Shown here: in pieces, positions 54,914-63,740 of the stretch
How the letters are laid out: each line of letters begins with the position of its first letter
Position numbering within the stretch: position 1 is the stretch's first letter
Source of the DNA: Pedobacter borealis DSM 19626
GTDB lineage: Bacteria; Bacteroidota; Bacteroidia; Sphingobacteriales; Sphingobacteriaceae
Assembly: GCF_000708285.2 (NCBI RefSeq)
Contig: NZ_JAUG01000005.1
Coordinates: forward strand, 51,815 to 115,814
Length of the DNA: 64,000 nucleotides
Direction of reading: 5' to 3'
Program-made: the position numbers and the translations under genes
Notes under the pieces: generated by a model
The model's database searches: none
What the model was told of the DNA's origin: nothing
What the model saw: only the letters and a program-made list of their open reading frames with translations

Positions 54914-55155
54914 GTTCTGTACCCGTGGCAGCCGATAGTCCCGCTATCACTTCAAGTCCTCGCTATGCTGTGGGCTTTCCGTTTTATCGGGTTTAGCAAC
55001 AAAGAACGGTGCATTTTAGGCATCATGCAGCCTCAAATAGAAGCAGAAACTGATGTATCTAAACGGGATTGAAGTGACAGCTTCCGATTTTTCATCGGGA
55101 CTACAACGAAAAGCCCGACCAACATTAAAAAAAGCTACAGACTTCGCTTTCCAAA
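54914..55155 (+). repeat. Dispersed chromosomal repeat, copy 2
   Basis: Same orientation and order as copy 1, with GTTCTGTACCCGTGGCAGCC at its start and the same CCGATTTTTCATCGG palindrome near its end. The two copies are separated by about 75 bp of unrelated sequence. Confidence 0.75.
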
Positions 55156-55170
55156 AAATGAACTTAAAAA

Positions 55171-55920
55171 TTAAGCATCTGGCTTGTAATACTCCAATTT
55201 TAAATCCACACCATCAAAAACCCCATAAGAATTATAGTTGAGCCATTCGCCAATATTAACATACCGGCTCCCATTACCCAAATCGATATCGAGCGGCAGG
55301 TGCCTGTGTCCGAAAATAAAATAATCGAAATGCTTCTTATGCAATTGCTCTTTGGCATAAATGGCCAGCCATTCTTTATCCTCGCCTAAAAAAACTTCCT
55401 TCTCGGTTTGTACAGCCCTACTACCCTGGCTCCAGCCATTGGCAATACCAATACCTAGATTCGGATGCAAACGGGCAAACAACCATTGGCAAAACCTGCT
55501 TCTAAAAATCTTTCTTAAGAATTTATATTTGTTATCCCCTGGCCCTAAACCGTCACCGTGGTGCAGGTAGAATTTCTTGTCACCCCTTTCAATGATCATT
55601 TCATCGCTGATGATTTCCATGCCGATTTCCTGCGTGAAATAATCATGCACCCACATATCATGGTTACCTTTAAAAAAATAGATTTTTATTCCGGCATCGG
55701 CCATAGCCGCCAATTTACCCTGTAAACGGATAAATCCCTTCGGAATTACTTTAGCATACTCGAACCAGAAATCGAAAATATCGCCCATTAAAAATAGCTC
55801 ACTGCAATTCGGCTCAATAAAATTCAACCAACTTACAATACGCGCTTCACGGGCACGGCTTTCGGCATAATTTGGCGTGCCTAAATGAAAATCGGAAGCG
55901 AAATAAATATTCTTAACCAT
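55171..55920 (-). CDS. UDP-2,3-diacylglucosamine diphosphatase (LpxH-like)
   Basis: A 249-residue metallophosphoesterase. Start 55920 (MVKNIYFASDFHLG). Metal-binding motifs: DFHLG (D-x-H), LFLMGDIFDFWFEY (GD), FFKGNHDMWVH (GNHD), LHHGDGLGPGD and IFGHRHLPLDI (GH-x-H). These define the calcineurin-like UDP-diacylglucosamine hydrolase group that makes lipid X in lipid A synthesis. The enzyme acts on the cytoplasmic face of the inner membrane. Whether it is the essential LpxH of this genome cannot be told from sequence alone. Confidence 0.9.
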   Translation of the reverse strand: MVKNIYFASDFHLGTPNYAESRAREARIVSWLNFIEPNCSELFLMGDIFDFWFEYAKVIPKGFIRLQGKLAAMADAGIKIYFFKGNHDMWVHDYFTQEIGMEIISDEMIIERGDKKFYLHHGDGLGPGDNKYKFLRKIFRSRFCQWLFARLHPNLGIGIANGWSQGSRAVQTEKEVFLGEDKEWLAIYAKEQLHKKHFDYFIFGHRHLPLDIDLGNGSRYVNIGEWLNYNSYGVFDGVDLKLEYYKPDA

Positions 55921-56379
55921 GTACAAATTCAAAGGTAAGGCAAAAAGCTGAAAGACTATAATCTGTGCAATCTCAAAATCTGTGTAATCATCCCGTAAGG
56001 AAAAAGCTTAAAGACTAAAGCAGAAAGACCAAACCCAAAGACTAAAGCAAGAACGCTAAAACTAAAATCGCCTTAACAAATCTGTGAAATCCTAAAATCG
56101 GTGTAATCAACCCGAAGGTAAAAACCCAAAGACTAACATAACGAGCCAAATTCCGTGTAAATCTGCGTTTCCGTGGCAAAAAACTTAATGCCCTTAATTT
56201 CTCAATGGTGAAAACTCCCTAAGGAAAAAGCTTAAAGACTAAAGCTTAAACCGCCTTAATCTGTGAAATCCTAAAATCTGTGCAATCACACCGAAAGGAA
56301 AAATCTGTAAAATCTCAAAATCTGTGTAATTAATCCAAAGGAAAAAAAGACATATATTAGTAAACAAATCTTATTAAAG
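55921..56379. repeat. Degenerate short repeats of AATCTGTG...AATC type
   Basis: Units such as AAATCTGTGAAATCCTAAAATC, AATCTGTGCAATC and CTTAAAGACTAAAGC recur at least three times each with variation between 55961 and 56340, and a CCGTGTAAATCTGCGTTTCCG segment sits at 56154. No gene, no clear promoter for the 56380 gene. Looks like decayed repetitive sequence. Confidence 0.65.
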
Positions 56380-58506
56380 ATGAAAAAACAAATTCTATTA
56401 AGCTTATTTGCATTAAGTCTGTTTGCCTGTAACCAGGGCAAAAAACCAGCAGAAAAAATAACATTGATGAAATACCCTGAAACAAAAAAAGACAGCACAA
56501 AAGATAATTATTTCGGTACCATAATTGCCGACCCTTACCGATGGTTAGAAAACGATACCTCGGCTGAGACAAAAGCCTGGGTTATAGCCGAAAATAAGGT
56601 TACCCAAAACTACCTGAAGCAGATCCCTTACCGTGCTGACATTAAAAAGCGCTTAACAGCATTATGGAACTACCCTAAAGAAAGTGCACCATTTAAGGTT
56701 GGCGAATATTATTTCTTCGCCAAAAATGACGGGCTTCAAAACCAAAGCATCTGGTTTATTAAAAAAGGGTTAGATGGCAAGGAAGAAGTTTTTCTCGATC
56801 CAAATAAACTTACAAAAGACGGAACGGCAGCCATTTCGATTTTGGGCTTCTCTCACGACAAAAAATACCTGGCCTATTCGGTTGCGCAAGCAGGATCAGA
56901 CTGGAGCAATATTTATGTAATGGAAATAGCCAGCAAAACCAAATTAGCTGATGAACTGAAATGGACCAAGTTCTCTGGCGCAGCATGGAAAGGCGATGGT
57001 TTTTATTACAGTAAATTTGATGAACCTATTAAAGGAACTGATCTTTCTGCCGCCAATAAATATCAAAAAGTATATTTCCACAAATTGGGCGATCAGCAGC
57101 AAAATGATCAATTAATTTTTGAAGATAAAACCAATCCAAATCTATATTTCGGCGCCAATGTAACCGAAGACGAACGCTTTCTGGTGGTTTACGCCAGCGC
57201 AGGCACCTCAGGCAATGCATTATTCTATCAAGATTTAAAAGCACAGGGAAGCAAAATCGAATCTTTGATTAAGGGTTATGAAAACAACCACAGCGTTATT
57301 GATAATATTGGCGATAAGCTATTGGTAAATACCGATCTAGGCGCTGAAAACAAACAGGTGGTTTTGGTCGATCCAAAAAATGCAGATCCTAAAAATTGGC
57401 ATAAAATCATCCCCGAATCTAAATTGGCACTAGAAGGTATTGGAACTGGAGGAGGATTTCTATGGGCATCCTATCTAAAAGATGCAAGCACCAATATTAT
57501 ACAGTTTGATTTAAGCGGAAAGAAAATCGGCGAAGTAAAACTACCCGCAATTGGCACTGTTGATAGCTTTGGCGGCTATAAAGAAGATAAAGAATTCTTT
57601 TACAATTTTTCTAACTTTACTACTCCAGGTACCATTTACCGTTACGATGTAGACAAGGCAGAGTCTGTATTGTATAAAAAATCGGGTTTAAAATTTAATA
57701 CCGAGAACTACGAAACCAAGCAGGTATTCTATCCATCAAAAGATGGCACAAAAGTACCTATGTTTATTGTACATAAAAAAGGGATCAAGCTTGACGGCAA
57801 CAATCCTGTTTATCTTTATGCATATGGTGGCTTCCAAGTTAGTTTAACGCCTGGGTTCAGTCTTTCACGTTTGTTGTTTCTAGAGCGTGGTGGCATTTAC
57901 GTTCAGCCGAGTTTACGTGGTGGAAGCGAGTATGGCGAAGCCTGGCACAAAGCCGGAATGTTATCGAAAAAACAGAACGTTTTCGACGATTTTATTGCTG
58001 CAGCCGAATACCTGGTTAAAGAGAAGTACACCAATCCATCTAAAATCGCTATTTCGGGCGGTTCGAACGGCGGACTGCTGGTAGGTGCCTGTATGACCCA
58101 AAGACCCGATCTTTTTAAAGTGGCTTTACCTGCTGTTGGTGTTTTAGACATGCTGCGCTACCATAAATTTACGGTTGGCTGGGGCTGGGCAGTTGAATAT
58201 GGTAGCAGTGATAAAAAAGAAGATTTCGATTACCTGATTAAATATTCGCCGCTCCATAACCTAAAAAGCGGTGTTAATTATCCGGCAACATTAATCACAA
58301 CAGCAGATCACGATGACCGCGTAGTACCTGCACATTCATTTAAATTTGCAGCAACCTTACAGGATAAATACAAAGGCGAAAACCCGGTTTTAATCAGGAT
58401 CGAAACCAAAGCAGGCCATGGTGCAGGCAAGCCAACAACGAAAGTGATTGAAGAAGCGGCTGATGTATGGAGCTTTGTGTTTCAGAATTTAGGAATGAGT
58501 TGGTAA
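56380..58506 (+). CDS. Prolyl oligopeptidase family lipoprotein (S9A)
   Basis: A 708-residue serine peptidase with lipobox ALSLFACNQG (Cys near residue 17). An N-terminal beta-propeller (DPYRWLENDTSAETKAWVIA at the start) spans about residues 75-430. The alpha/beta-hydrolase domain then has nucleophile Ser in ISGGSNGGLLVG, Asp in ITTADHDDRVVPAH and His in KAGHGAGKPT. It cleaves after proline in short peptides; the lipoprotein signal places it on the cell surface or in the periplasm. Stand-alone gene. Confidence 0.95.
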   Translation: MKKQILLSLFALSLFACNQGKKPAEKITLMKYPETKKDSTKDNYFGTIIADPYRWLENDTSAETKAWVIAENKVTQNYLKQIPYRADIKKRLTALWNYPKESAPFKVGEYYFFAKNDGLQNQSIWFIKKGLDGKEEVFLDPNKLTKDGTAAISILGFSHDKKYLAYSVAQAGSDWSNIYVMEIASKTKLADELKWTKFSGAAWKGDGFYYSKFDEPIKGTDLSAANKYQKVYFHKLGDQQQNDQLIFEDKTNPNLYFGANVTEDERFLVVYASAGTSGNALFYQDLKAQGSKIESLIKGYENNHSVIDNIGDKLLVNTDLGAENKQVVLVDPKNADPKNWHKIIPESKLALEGIGTGGGFLWASYLKDASTNIIQFDLSGKKIGEVKLPAIGTVDSFGGYKEDKEFFYNFSNFTTPGTIYRYDVDKAESVLYKKSGLKFNTENYETKQVFYPSKDGTKVPMFIVHKKGIKLDGNNPVYLYAYGGFQVSLTPGFSLSRLLFLERGGIYVQPSLRGGSEYGEAWHKAGMLSKKQNVFDDFIAAAEYLVKEKYTNPSKIAISGGSNGGLLVGACMTQRPDLFKVALPAVGVLDMLRYHKFTVGWGWAVEYGSSDKKEDFDYLIKYSPLHNLKSGVNYPATLITTADHDDRVVPAHSFKFAATLQDKYKGENPVLIRIETKAGHGAGKPTTKVIEEAADVWSFVFQNLGMSW

Positions 58507-58813
58507 AATTCGATGCGTCACCCTGTCCCGATTTTATATCGGGATCAGGGTCTAAGTAGCAAGATAGATGCTGATCCCGAACATTCGGGACAGCATGACG
58601 ATCTACCGAGAATATAACAATAATCATTTCCCACTAAATCCATAGACCAATTATAATTTGCTTTAAACCGCTAAAAACCCTTAACTTTTGTTTTTACCCA
58701 ACGCAAAGCATATAAAATATTGAATACAACAGGATTACAAAATTATCTAGAATATTTCTAAATAGCAGGATTGATAATACTTTATTTTGTAACTTTGCGT
58801 CAAATTTTTTTTA
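58507..58813. other. Intergenic region with palindromic repeat and promoter-like box
   Basis: The first 100 bp hold a repeat palindrome (58515-58602). The end carries TTG (58771-58773) and TAACTTTG (58790-58797), a -7 match 17 bp before the ATG at 58814, although the 16-bp spacer is shorter than usual. Nothing else seen. Confidence 0.45.
58515..58602. repeat. Nested palindromic repeat
   Basis: TCCCGATTTTATATCGGGA and ATGCTGATCCCGAA / TTCGGGACAGCAT form two hairpins within larger imperfect arms (GTCACCCTG / CAGCATGAC). Typical of dispersed Sphingobacteriaceae intergenic palindromes; it may act as terminator of the peptidase gene. Confidence 0.7.
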
Positions 58814-59824
58814 ATGATCACTACTGATATAGCCGTAATAGGCGCTGGTCCGGTTGGCTTATTCGCCATTTTTGAAGCCGGTTTATTAAAAATGCGTTGC
58901 CATTTAATTGACTACCTGCCTCAGGTTGGTGGTCAGCTGTCTGAAATTTACCCTAAAAAACCGATATACGATATCCCAGGTTATCCTTCTGTGTTGGCCC
59001 AGGAACTTATCGATAACTTAATGGAACAGGCAAAACCTTTCCATCCAACGTTTACTCTAGGCGAACGTATTGAAGGTTTAGAGAAGCGTGGCGAAGCAGA
59101 TTTCGTTTTAACGACCAATATGGGTACTGTTATCGAAGCTAAAGTGGTGGTAATTGCCGGTGGTTTAGGTTGCTTTGAGCCGCGTAAACCTGCTGTAGAA
59201 AATTTAGAGAACTTTGAAAATGGTAAAGGTGTAAACTATATGATCCTCGACCCGGAGAAATACCGGGATCAGAAAATGGTGATTGCCGGTGGCGGTGACT
59301 CTGCTTTAGACTGGACCATTTACTTAGCAGAAGTTTGTTCTGAATTAACTTTGGTGCACAGAAGTGAGAGTTTCCGTGGTGCGCCAGATTCGGTTGCTAA
59401 AGTAATGGCATTGGCAGAAAGCGGTAAAATCAATTTGATTTTAAATAGCAATCTTCAGGCGGTACAGGGAACCGACAAATTAGAACAAGTTGAAATTGTG
59501 CAGAACCGTACCATGGAAAAAACGGTTGTTGAAGCTGATCACTTAATTCCTTTGTTTGGTTTGAGCCCTAAATTAGGTCCGATCGAAGATTGGAACTTAA
59601 ATATCAACAAAAGTGCAATCGAGGTTAACGTTGATGATTATTCGACAAACATCCCTGGAATTTATGCTATTGGCGATATCAACACTTACACCAATAAACT
59701 AAAATTGATTCTTTGTGGTTTCCACGAGGCTGCATTAATGAGCCATAGTGCTTATTCTTACATGAACCCAGGTGTGAAATATACCATGAAATATACAACT
59801 GTAAACGGAGTTTCAGAATTTTAA
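58814..59824 (+). CDS. Ferredoxin-NADP reductase (thioredoxin-reductase type)
   Basis: A 336-residue FAD/NAD(P)H oxidoreductase. FAD motif VIGAGPVGLFAIFEAG at the N-terminus, NADPH motif VIAGGGDSALDWTIYLAE near residue 155, and GIYAIGDINTYTNKLKLIL near the C-terminus. It lacks the CxxC active site of thioredoxin reductases, as expected for the TrxR-like ferredoxin reductase group. The next gene encodes a 2Fe-2S ferredoxin 42 bp downstream, its likely partner. Confidence 0.93.
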   Translation: MITTDIAVIGAGPVGLFAIFEAGLLKMRCHLIDYLPQVGGQLSEIYPKKPIYDIPGYPSVLAQELIDNLMEQAKPFHPTFTLGERIEGLEKRGEADFVLTTNMGTVIEAKVVVIAGGLGCFEPRKPAVENLENFENGKGVNYMILDPEKYRDQKMVIAGGGDSALDWTIYLAEVCSELTLVHRSESFRGAPDSVAKVMALAESGKINLILNSNLQAVQGTDKLEQVEIVQNRTMEKTVVEADHLIPLFGLSPKLGPIEDWNLNINKSAIEVNVDDYSTNIPGIYAIGDINTYTNKLKLILCGFHEAALMSHSAYSYMNPGVKYTMKYTTVNGVSEF

Positions 59825-59833
59825 GCTTTCTAC

Positions 59834-59841
59834 TATATTTG
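59834..59841 (+). promoter_or_regulatory. TATATTTG -7 box before ferredoxin
   Basis: Exact TAnnTTTG match 26 bp upstream of the ferredoxin ATG, in the gap after the reductase. No -33 TTG at the right distance, so a weak or internal promoter at best. Confidence 0.35.
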
Positions 59842-59866
59842 TGAATCAATATAAGTAAGCTAAAAA

Positions 59867-60193
59867 ATGGAAAACAATATTAATATATACATGCAAGAGC
59901 CGGATGGCTCGGTTACTGAACACGTTGCACCAACCGACATGGGTTTAAGCCTCATGGAGTTTTTAAAAGCATCAGAGTACGATATTCTAGCTACTTGTGG
60001 CGGAATGGCCTTATGTGCTACCTGCTGCGTTGATGTGTTAGAAGGCGAAGAAAAACTTAACGAAATGACAGATGATGAGTATGCCATGTTAGATACTTTG
60101 CCTGATCTGTTACCAAATTCGCGTTTAGCCTGCCAACTGCAGTTAAACAACAATATGGATGGATTAAAAGTGAAATTACACGGCGTAAGCTAA
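59867..60193 (+). CDS. 2Fe-2S ferredoxin
   Basis: A 108-residue adrenodoxin-type ferredoxin. Cluster ligands in ATCGGMALCATCCVDVLEG (C-x5-C-x2-C) and the fourth Cys in SRLACQLQL. The acidic stretch EGEEKLNEMTDDEYAMLDTL is the typical partner-binding face. It receives electrons from the reductase encoded upstream. Confidence 0.95.
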   Translation: MENNINIYMQEPDGSVTEHVAPTDMGLSLMEFLKASEYDILATCGGMALCATCCVDVLEGEEKLNEMTDDEYAMLDTLPDLLPNSRLACQLQLNNNMDGLKVKLHGVS

Positions 60194-60213
60194 GTTATAA
60201 AACATATTAAAGA

Positions 60214-60244
60214 GAAAAGGCGACACTTTAGGTATCGCCTTTTC
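60214..60244 (+). terminator. Intrinsic terminator of reductase/ferredoxin
   Basis: GAAAAGGCGA / TCGCCTTTTC, 10-bp perfect stem, 11-nt loop, T-rich right arm. Ends 51 bp after the ferredoxin stop. Confidence 0.8.
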
Positions 60245-60246
60245 TT

Positions 60247-60424
60247 GTTGGTATCGTCATTGCGAGGTACGAAGCAATCTTAAAGTGTTGGCCCAAAAAC
60301 TAGCCGATGTTTTTTTGGAAATGTGGGGTTCTGTTTTAATGGCCAGAGCAGTCCTGCTATCGCTTCAAGTCCTCACTCGTTCCTCGTTGCGGGCTTTCCG
60401 CTTTATCAGGTTTAGAAATGAAGG
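60247..60424 (+). repeat. Intergenic repeats incl. third copy of dispersed repeat
   Basis: GTCATTGCGAGGTACGAAGC (60255-60275) is one common short repeat. From about 60327 (GGTTCTGTTTTAATGGCCAG through GGGCTTTCCGCTTTATC) the sequence matches the first 100 bp of the prfA-side repeats in the same orientation, so a truncated third copy is present. Confidence 0.6.
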
Positions 60425-60444
60425 GCTTGTTATTAGAAGCAGCA

Positions 60445-60575
60445 AAGACCTATCAGGTTTCGAAAACCTGATAGGTCTTGTAATTCTGTTAGTCGAGATT
60501 TGCAATCTCGACTTTGAGTTTCCCCACCCAGGATTAAAAACCCTAAGTTCAGAAGACGGGATTACAAATCCCGAC
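60445..60575. repeat. Run of three palindromes between convergent genes
   Basis: AAGACCTATCAGGTTT / AAACCTGATAGGTCTT (16-bp perfect, 60445-60479); AGTCGAGATT / AATCTCGACT (60491-60513); GACGGGATT / AATCCCGAC (60555-60575, one mismatch). They separate the ferredoxin operon and the GH2 gene and may terminate either side. Confidence 0.7.
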
Positions 60576-60585
60576 TAGCAATTTT

Positions 60586-63192
60586 CTATTGAATATTTAC
60601 TTTCTGCTTTTCTACATTCCAGCCATATACCTCCACAGCTAAATTACTTTGTTTCCCTGTATATTCTACCGTTACGATTTTACTTTCTCCGGGTAAAATA
60701 CTTACATAGTTATCATCATAAAAAGCAGGAAGTACACGTTCACCAGTATTGCCATTTATTAAAGCAACACGGTTAAAAAATGCCACAGGATTTCCGTTTG
60801 CATTGCTCAAAGTAACTGCCACCTTACCGTTTTTCTGATCAACTGCTGCAATTTTTATTGGCGCTTGTTTGATGCTTTTTAAACCCGAATATTCACCATC
60901 CTTACCTGGAAGCCAGTAAATATTCTCACTTAAAATATTTTGCTTTTGATCTAAAATCCTAAGCGAAACAAATACACCTTCTTTTTTATCCAGCTTGGTT
61001 AAGAACTCGTTCATAGGAAAAAGTCTTCTCACCGAAGATGGACCAACCGAATTGAAAGCCTGAGCGTAGAAATAATCTTTTCCGTCCATATCATAAGCTT
61101 TCGCTTGTACCATCAGGTTATTTTTGGTGCTAAAGCCATTGTTTACAATGGTAACCATGCTATCCAAGGGATTCATCATCACATGCAAAGGTTCACTTCC
61201 TTTCCTTAAGCCATATAAACAGGCATTAGGATCAAGGTAATAATCGTACATCTGTCCACGCATGGCTGTCCAGGGGTTTTGGGTTTTCCAGATGATAGAA
61301 CCGGTATACCAGTCCCACATTTTGTTCGAGAAACCCTCCATTAATGCCCTGTATTGATCGTAATTGGCCAATTGAGCCTTCATGGCAAAATCTTCTGCAT
61401 TTTTTGGCTTACCATACGGATTAAGGTATTGCTCGTAAGAGATGTATTTATGATAATCCCACACCGAATCGGGCTTGGCTTTATATTGCGGCGCAATCAG
61501 GTTTTCTTTTGGAATAAAACGGAGCAGGGAAACGTAGTCGCCCACCCCTACCGATCCTACTTCCGAGTTGTAAGGGAAGGTTCTGATACCCCAAAAAGTT
61601 TTAATATCCTGTATGCCGTATGGGCCATCACCATTCCCTCCAATGGAATTGAACGACATTTCGTCGCTATTGGAAAAATCGAAAAGTTTTCTCGTTCCAT
61701 CTAAGCGCTGCAGAATATCGTTCTTTAAAGGCTCCAAAATATCTTCCGGTGGTGTAATCTCATTTCCACCACACCAAAAAGCAAGTGAAGCGTGGTTTCT
61801 GATCATCTTGATCTGATCTTCAATCGCTGTTAAGGTTAAATGATGATCATCAGGATAATTTCTTCTCGTCCACTGGTCTTCCTTCTTCATAGGATCTACC
61901 CAACGACCGTTGCAATCGCCACTGAACCAAAAATCCTGAAAAACCAGCAGACCATATTTATCGCAGGCGTTGTAAAATTCAGGCCTTTCTAAAATTGCTC
62001 CTCCCCAAATCCTGATCAGGTTGAGGTTCATATCTTTATGGTAACGCACCTCAGCATCGTAACGGGTATCGCTAAAACGGAGCATCGCGTCAGAAATAAT
62101 CCAGTTACCACCCTTAATAAAAATCTTTTGTCCGTTTACAAAAGCGCCCATACTCCTGGTGTGCTCGTTCCAGATATTGTCTATCTGGCGGACACCTACT
62201 TTAAGCTGTTCTTGATCTAATACTTGATTGGCCACTACAAATTCGATTTTTACATCATACAGGTTCTGCGGTCCGTACCCGCTTGGCCACCATAACTTAG
62301 GGTTGTCGAGCAGCAAATCAGGAAGTTTAACCGTAGTAGTCTTATTGGCCGCAATAGTAGTTGGCTGTTTAACCAATTTTCCGGCAATTTGATATTGTAA
62401 AGTACCCGAAATAGCCTGACCTGTAGGGTTTTCTACTTCAACTGAAACTTTAACGGTAGCCGGATTTTGTTTCCCTTCTGGCAAGCGCTTGCCTGGAACC
62501 AAGGTAATTACCTGTGGATTCAGGATATTGATGCTTTTTGTTTTCTCGATGGTCACTTTATCCCAAATACCCGTATTACGATCACGCGTAGGCTGAATCC
62601 AATCCCAGCCAGCGGTGTATTGTGTGGTTAAACCTTTGGCAATAGTGCCATCACCACCCTGGCCACCGTTCGGGTTACCTGGAAAATCCGGAGGATAAAC
62701 AATTACGGCCAGCCTGTTTTTCCCGTTTGAAGATAACAGTTTGGTAATGTTATATTGCGCCCTAAGGTGCATCCCAACCTGGGTTTTTGGATTAACTTTT
62801 TTTCCGTTTAAATAAATTTCGGCTTTGTAATTTATTCCCCTAAACTGCAACCAAACCTGTTCGTTACCCACAGCGCGCTCTTCAAAATCTTTTACAAACC
62901 AATAGGTGTAATAATCGTTGCCGGTTTTATACACATCAGGAATTTTCTCATTGTTCATTCCATAAAATGGATCGGGTACTTTTTTGTTGTTCAGCAAAGT
63001 AGTTAATACTGTTCCTGGTACAGTTGCAGGCATCCAACTGTTAATCGAAAAGCCTGTTTTCGAAATTTCTGAACCAGTAGATTTAGCATCTTTGATATTG
63101 GTACATACCCAACCCGAATTTAGTTCATAGCGCTGTTGTGCATTTACGGTCAAAACCGAACAGAGTAAGAGAAGTAGGAATATTTTTCGCAT
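60586..63192 (-). CDS. Glycoside hydrolase family 2 (beta-mannosidase/glucosaminidase-like)
   Basis: An 868-residue secreted glycosidase. Signal peptide FLLLLLCSVLTVNAQ. The GH2 sugar-binding domain has VWLQFRGINYKAEIYLNGKK. The immunoglobulin-like domain spans about residues 200-330 and the TIM barrel starts near 345. Acid/base Glu is in LAFWCGGNEITPPED and the nucleophile Glu probably in FPYNSEVGSVG. The pattern (GGDGTIAKGLTTQYTAGWDW near residue 180) fits exo-beta-glucosaminidase or endo-beta-mannosidase relatives of GH2; the substrate is not decided. The neighbouring GH92 remnant points to mannose-rich glycans. Confidence 0.9.
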   Translation of the reverse strand: MRKIFLLLLLCSVLTVNAQQRYELNSGWVCTNIKDAKSTGSEISKTGFSINSWMPATVPGTVLTTLLNNKKVPDPFYGMNNEKIPDVYKTGNDYYTYWFVKDFEERAVGNEQVWLQFRGINYKAEIYLNGKKVNPKTQVGMHLRAQYNITKLLSSNGKNRLAVIVYPPDFPGNPNGGQGGDGTIAKGLTTQYTAGWDWIQPTRDRNTGIWDKVTIEKTKSINILNPQVITLVPGKRLPEGKQNPATVKVSVEVENPTGQAISGTLQYQIAGKLVKQPTTIAANKTTTVKLPDLLLDNPKLWWPSGYGPQNLYDVKIEFVVANQVLDQEQLKVGVRQIDNIWNEHTRSMGAFVNGQKIFIKGGNWIISDAMLRFSDTRYDAEVRYHKDMNLNLIRIWGGAILERPEFYNACDKYGLLVFQDFWFSGDCNGRWVDPMKKEDQWTRRNYPDDHHLTLTAIEDQIKMIRNHASLAFWCGGNEITPPEDILEPLKNDILQRLDGTRKLFDFSNSDEMSFNSIGGNGDGPYGIQDIKTFWGIRTFPYNSEVGSVGVGDYVSLLRFIPKENLIAPQYKAKPDSVWDYHKYISYEQYLNPYGKPKNAEDFAMKAQLANYDQYRALMEGFSNKMWDWYTGSIIWKTQNPWTAMRGQMYDYYLDPNACLYGLRKGSEPLHVMMNPLDSMVTIVNNGFSTKNNLMVQAKAYDMDGKDYFYAQAFNSVGPSSVRRLFPMNEFLTKLDKKEGVFVSLRILDQKQNILSENIYWLPGKDGEYSGLKSIKQAPIKIAAVDQKNGKVAVTLSNANGNPVAFFNRVALINGNTGERVLPAFYDDNYVSILPGESKIVTVEYTGKQSNLAVEVYGWNVEKQKVNIQ

Positions 63193-63254
63193 TTATTTAA
63201 GATATTTTAGTTGATGCTTGTTTATTTTTAATGAGGATGTATATAAATATTGGT

Positions 63255-63323
63255 GTCATCCTGAGCTTGTCGAAGGACCTTCCACAACGCCGTATAGGGG
63301 CGTTTCGACAGGCTCAACGTGAC
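63255..63323. repeat. Long imperfect inverted repeat
   Basis: GTCATCCTGAGCTTGTCGAA (63255-63274) and the inverse GTTTCGACAGGCTCAACGTGAC (63302-63323) form a long hairpin. A widespread intergenic repeat in Bacteroidota; here between the GH2 gene and the GH92 remnant. Confidence 0.7.
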
Positions 63324-63373
63324 AAATTCTAGATAAACCAGACTTAGAATATAACCTCACTCTTTATTTAGAA

Positions 63374-63740
63374 TTATTTTCCGGATATTGGTCTATCCTC
63401 AGGTTTTACACCCCAGGTTGCTGATGGTTTGCAGGCATGATCGAAATATCGCCCAAATCGCCGATTCCGGTACCGCTTAAATGCGTAAGTGCAAAACCGG
63501 TAATGGTATTACTAACATAATTATAACCACTGCACCAATCCCACCTTCAAAAATGTTGTTCGGTCCGAGCTGAACTGCACCAAAAGGAACATTTGCACCT
63601 ACAAAAACGTGACCGTGTTTTGCTGATCCGATTAATGGATCTACATACCGGGTAAGTTTGGGGTTCTGCTGCGCAGCTGCATTAAGAGAGAATAGAGAGG
63701 CCGTTAGAAATAGAATAGACGAGGTTTTCTTGAACTGCAT
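63374..63740 (-). pseudogene. GH92 alpha-mannosidase remnant, frameshifted and truncated
   Basis: A signal peptide and YVDPLIGSAKHGHVFVGANV with PFGAVQLGPNNIFEG are the invariant start of GH92 alpha-1,2-mannosidases. After FEG one base is missing; in the shifted frame the family sequence continues (WDWCSGYNYVSN, then GFALTHLSGTGIGDLGDISI) to about residue 112, and then it breaks into unrelated sequence with a stop at 63374. Normal GH92 proteins are about 750 residues, so roughly 85 percent is gone. The remnant lies beside the intact GH2 gene. Confidence 0.85.

Larger units (their letters stand above)
54427..55170. other. Intergenic region built of two tandem repeat copies
   Basis: 744 bp between prfA and the LpxH-type gene. 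Nearly all of it is two copies of a dispersed chromosomal repeat (see repeat entries). Two short frames beginning MYLNGIEV lie one in each copy and are products of the repeat, not genes. Confidence 0.7.

Noticed and set aside
54735..55241. Two short frames starting MYLNGIEV between prfA and the LpxH-type gene
   Set aside because: They lie one in each copy of a noncoding repeat and have the same start in both, so the similarity reflects repeat identity rather than two genes.
58771..58797. Strong promoter before the ferredoxin reductase
   Set aside because: The -7 box TAACTTTG is good but the 16-bp spacing to TTG is short, so it is listed only as a weak candidate in the intergenic entry.
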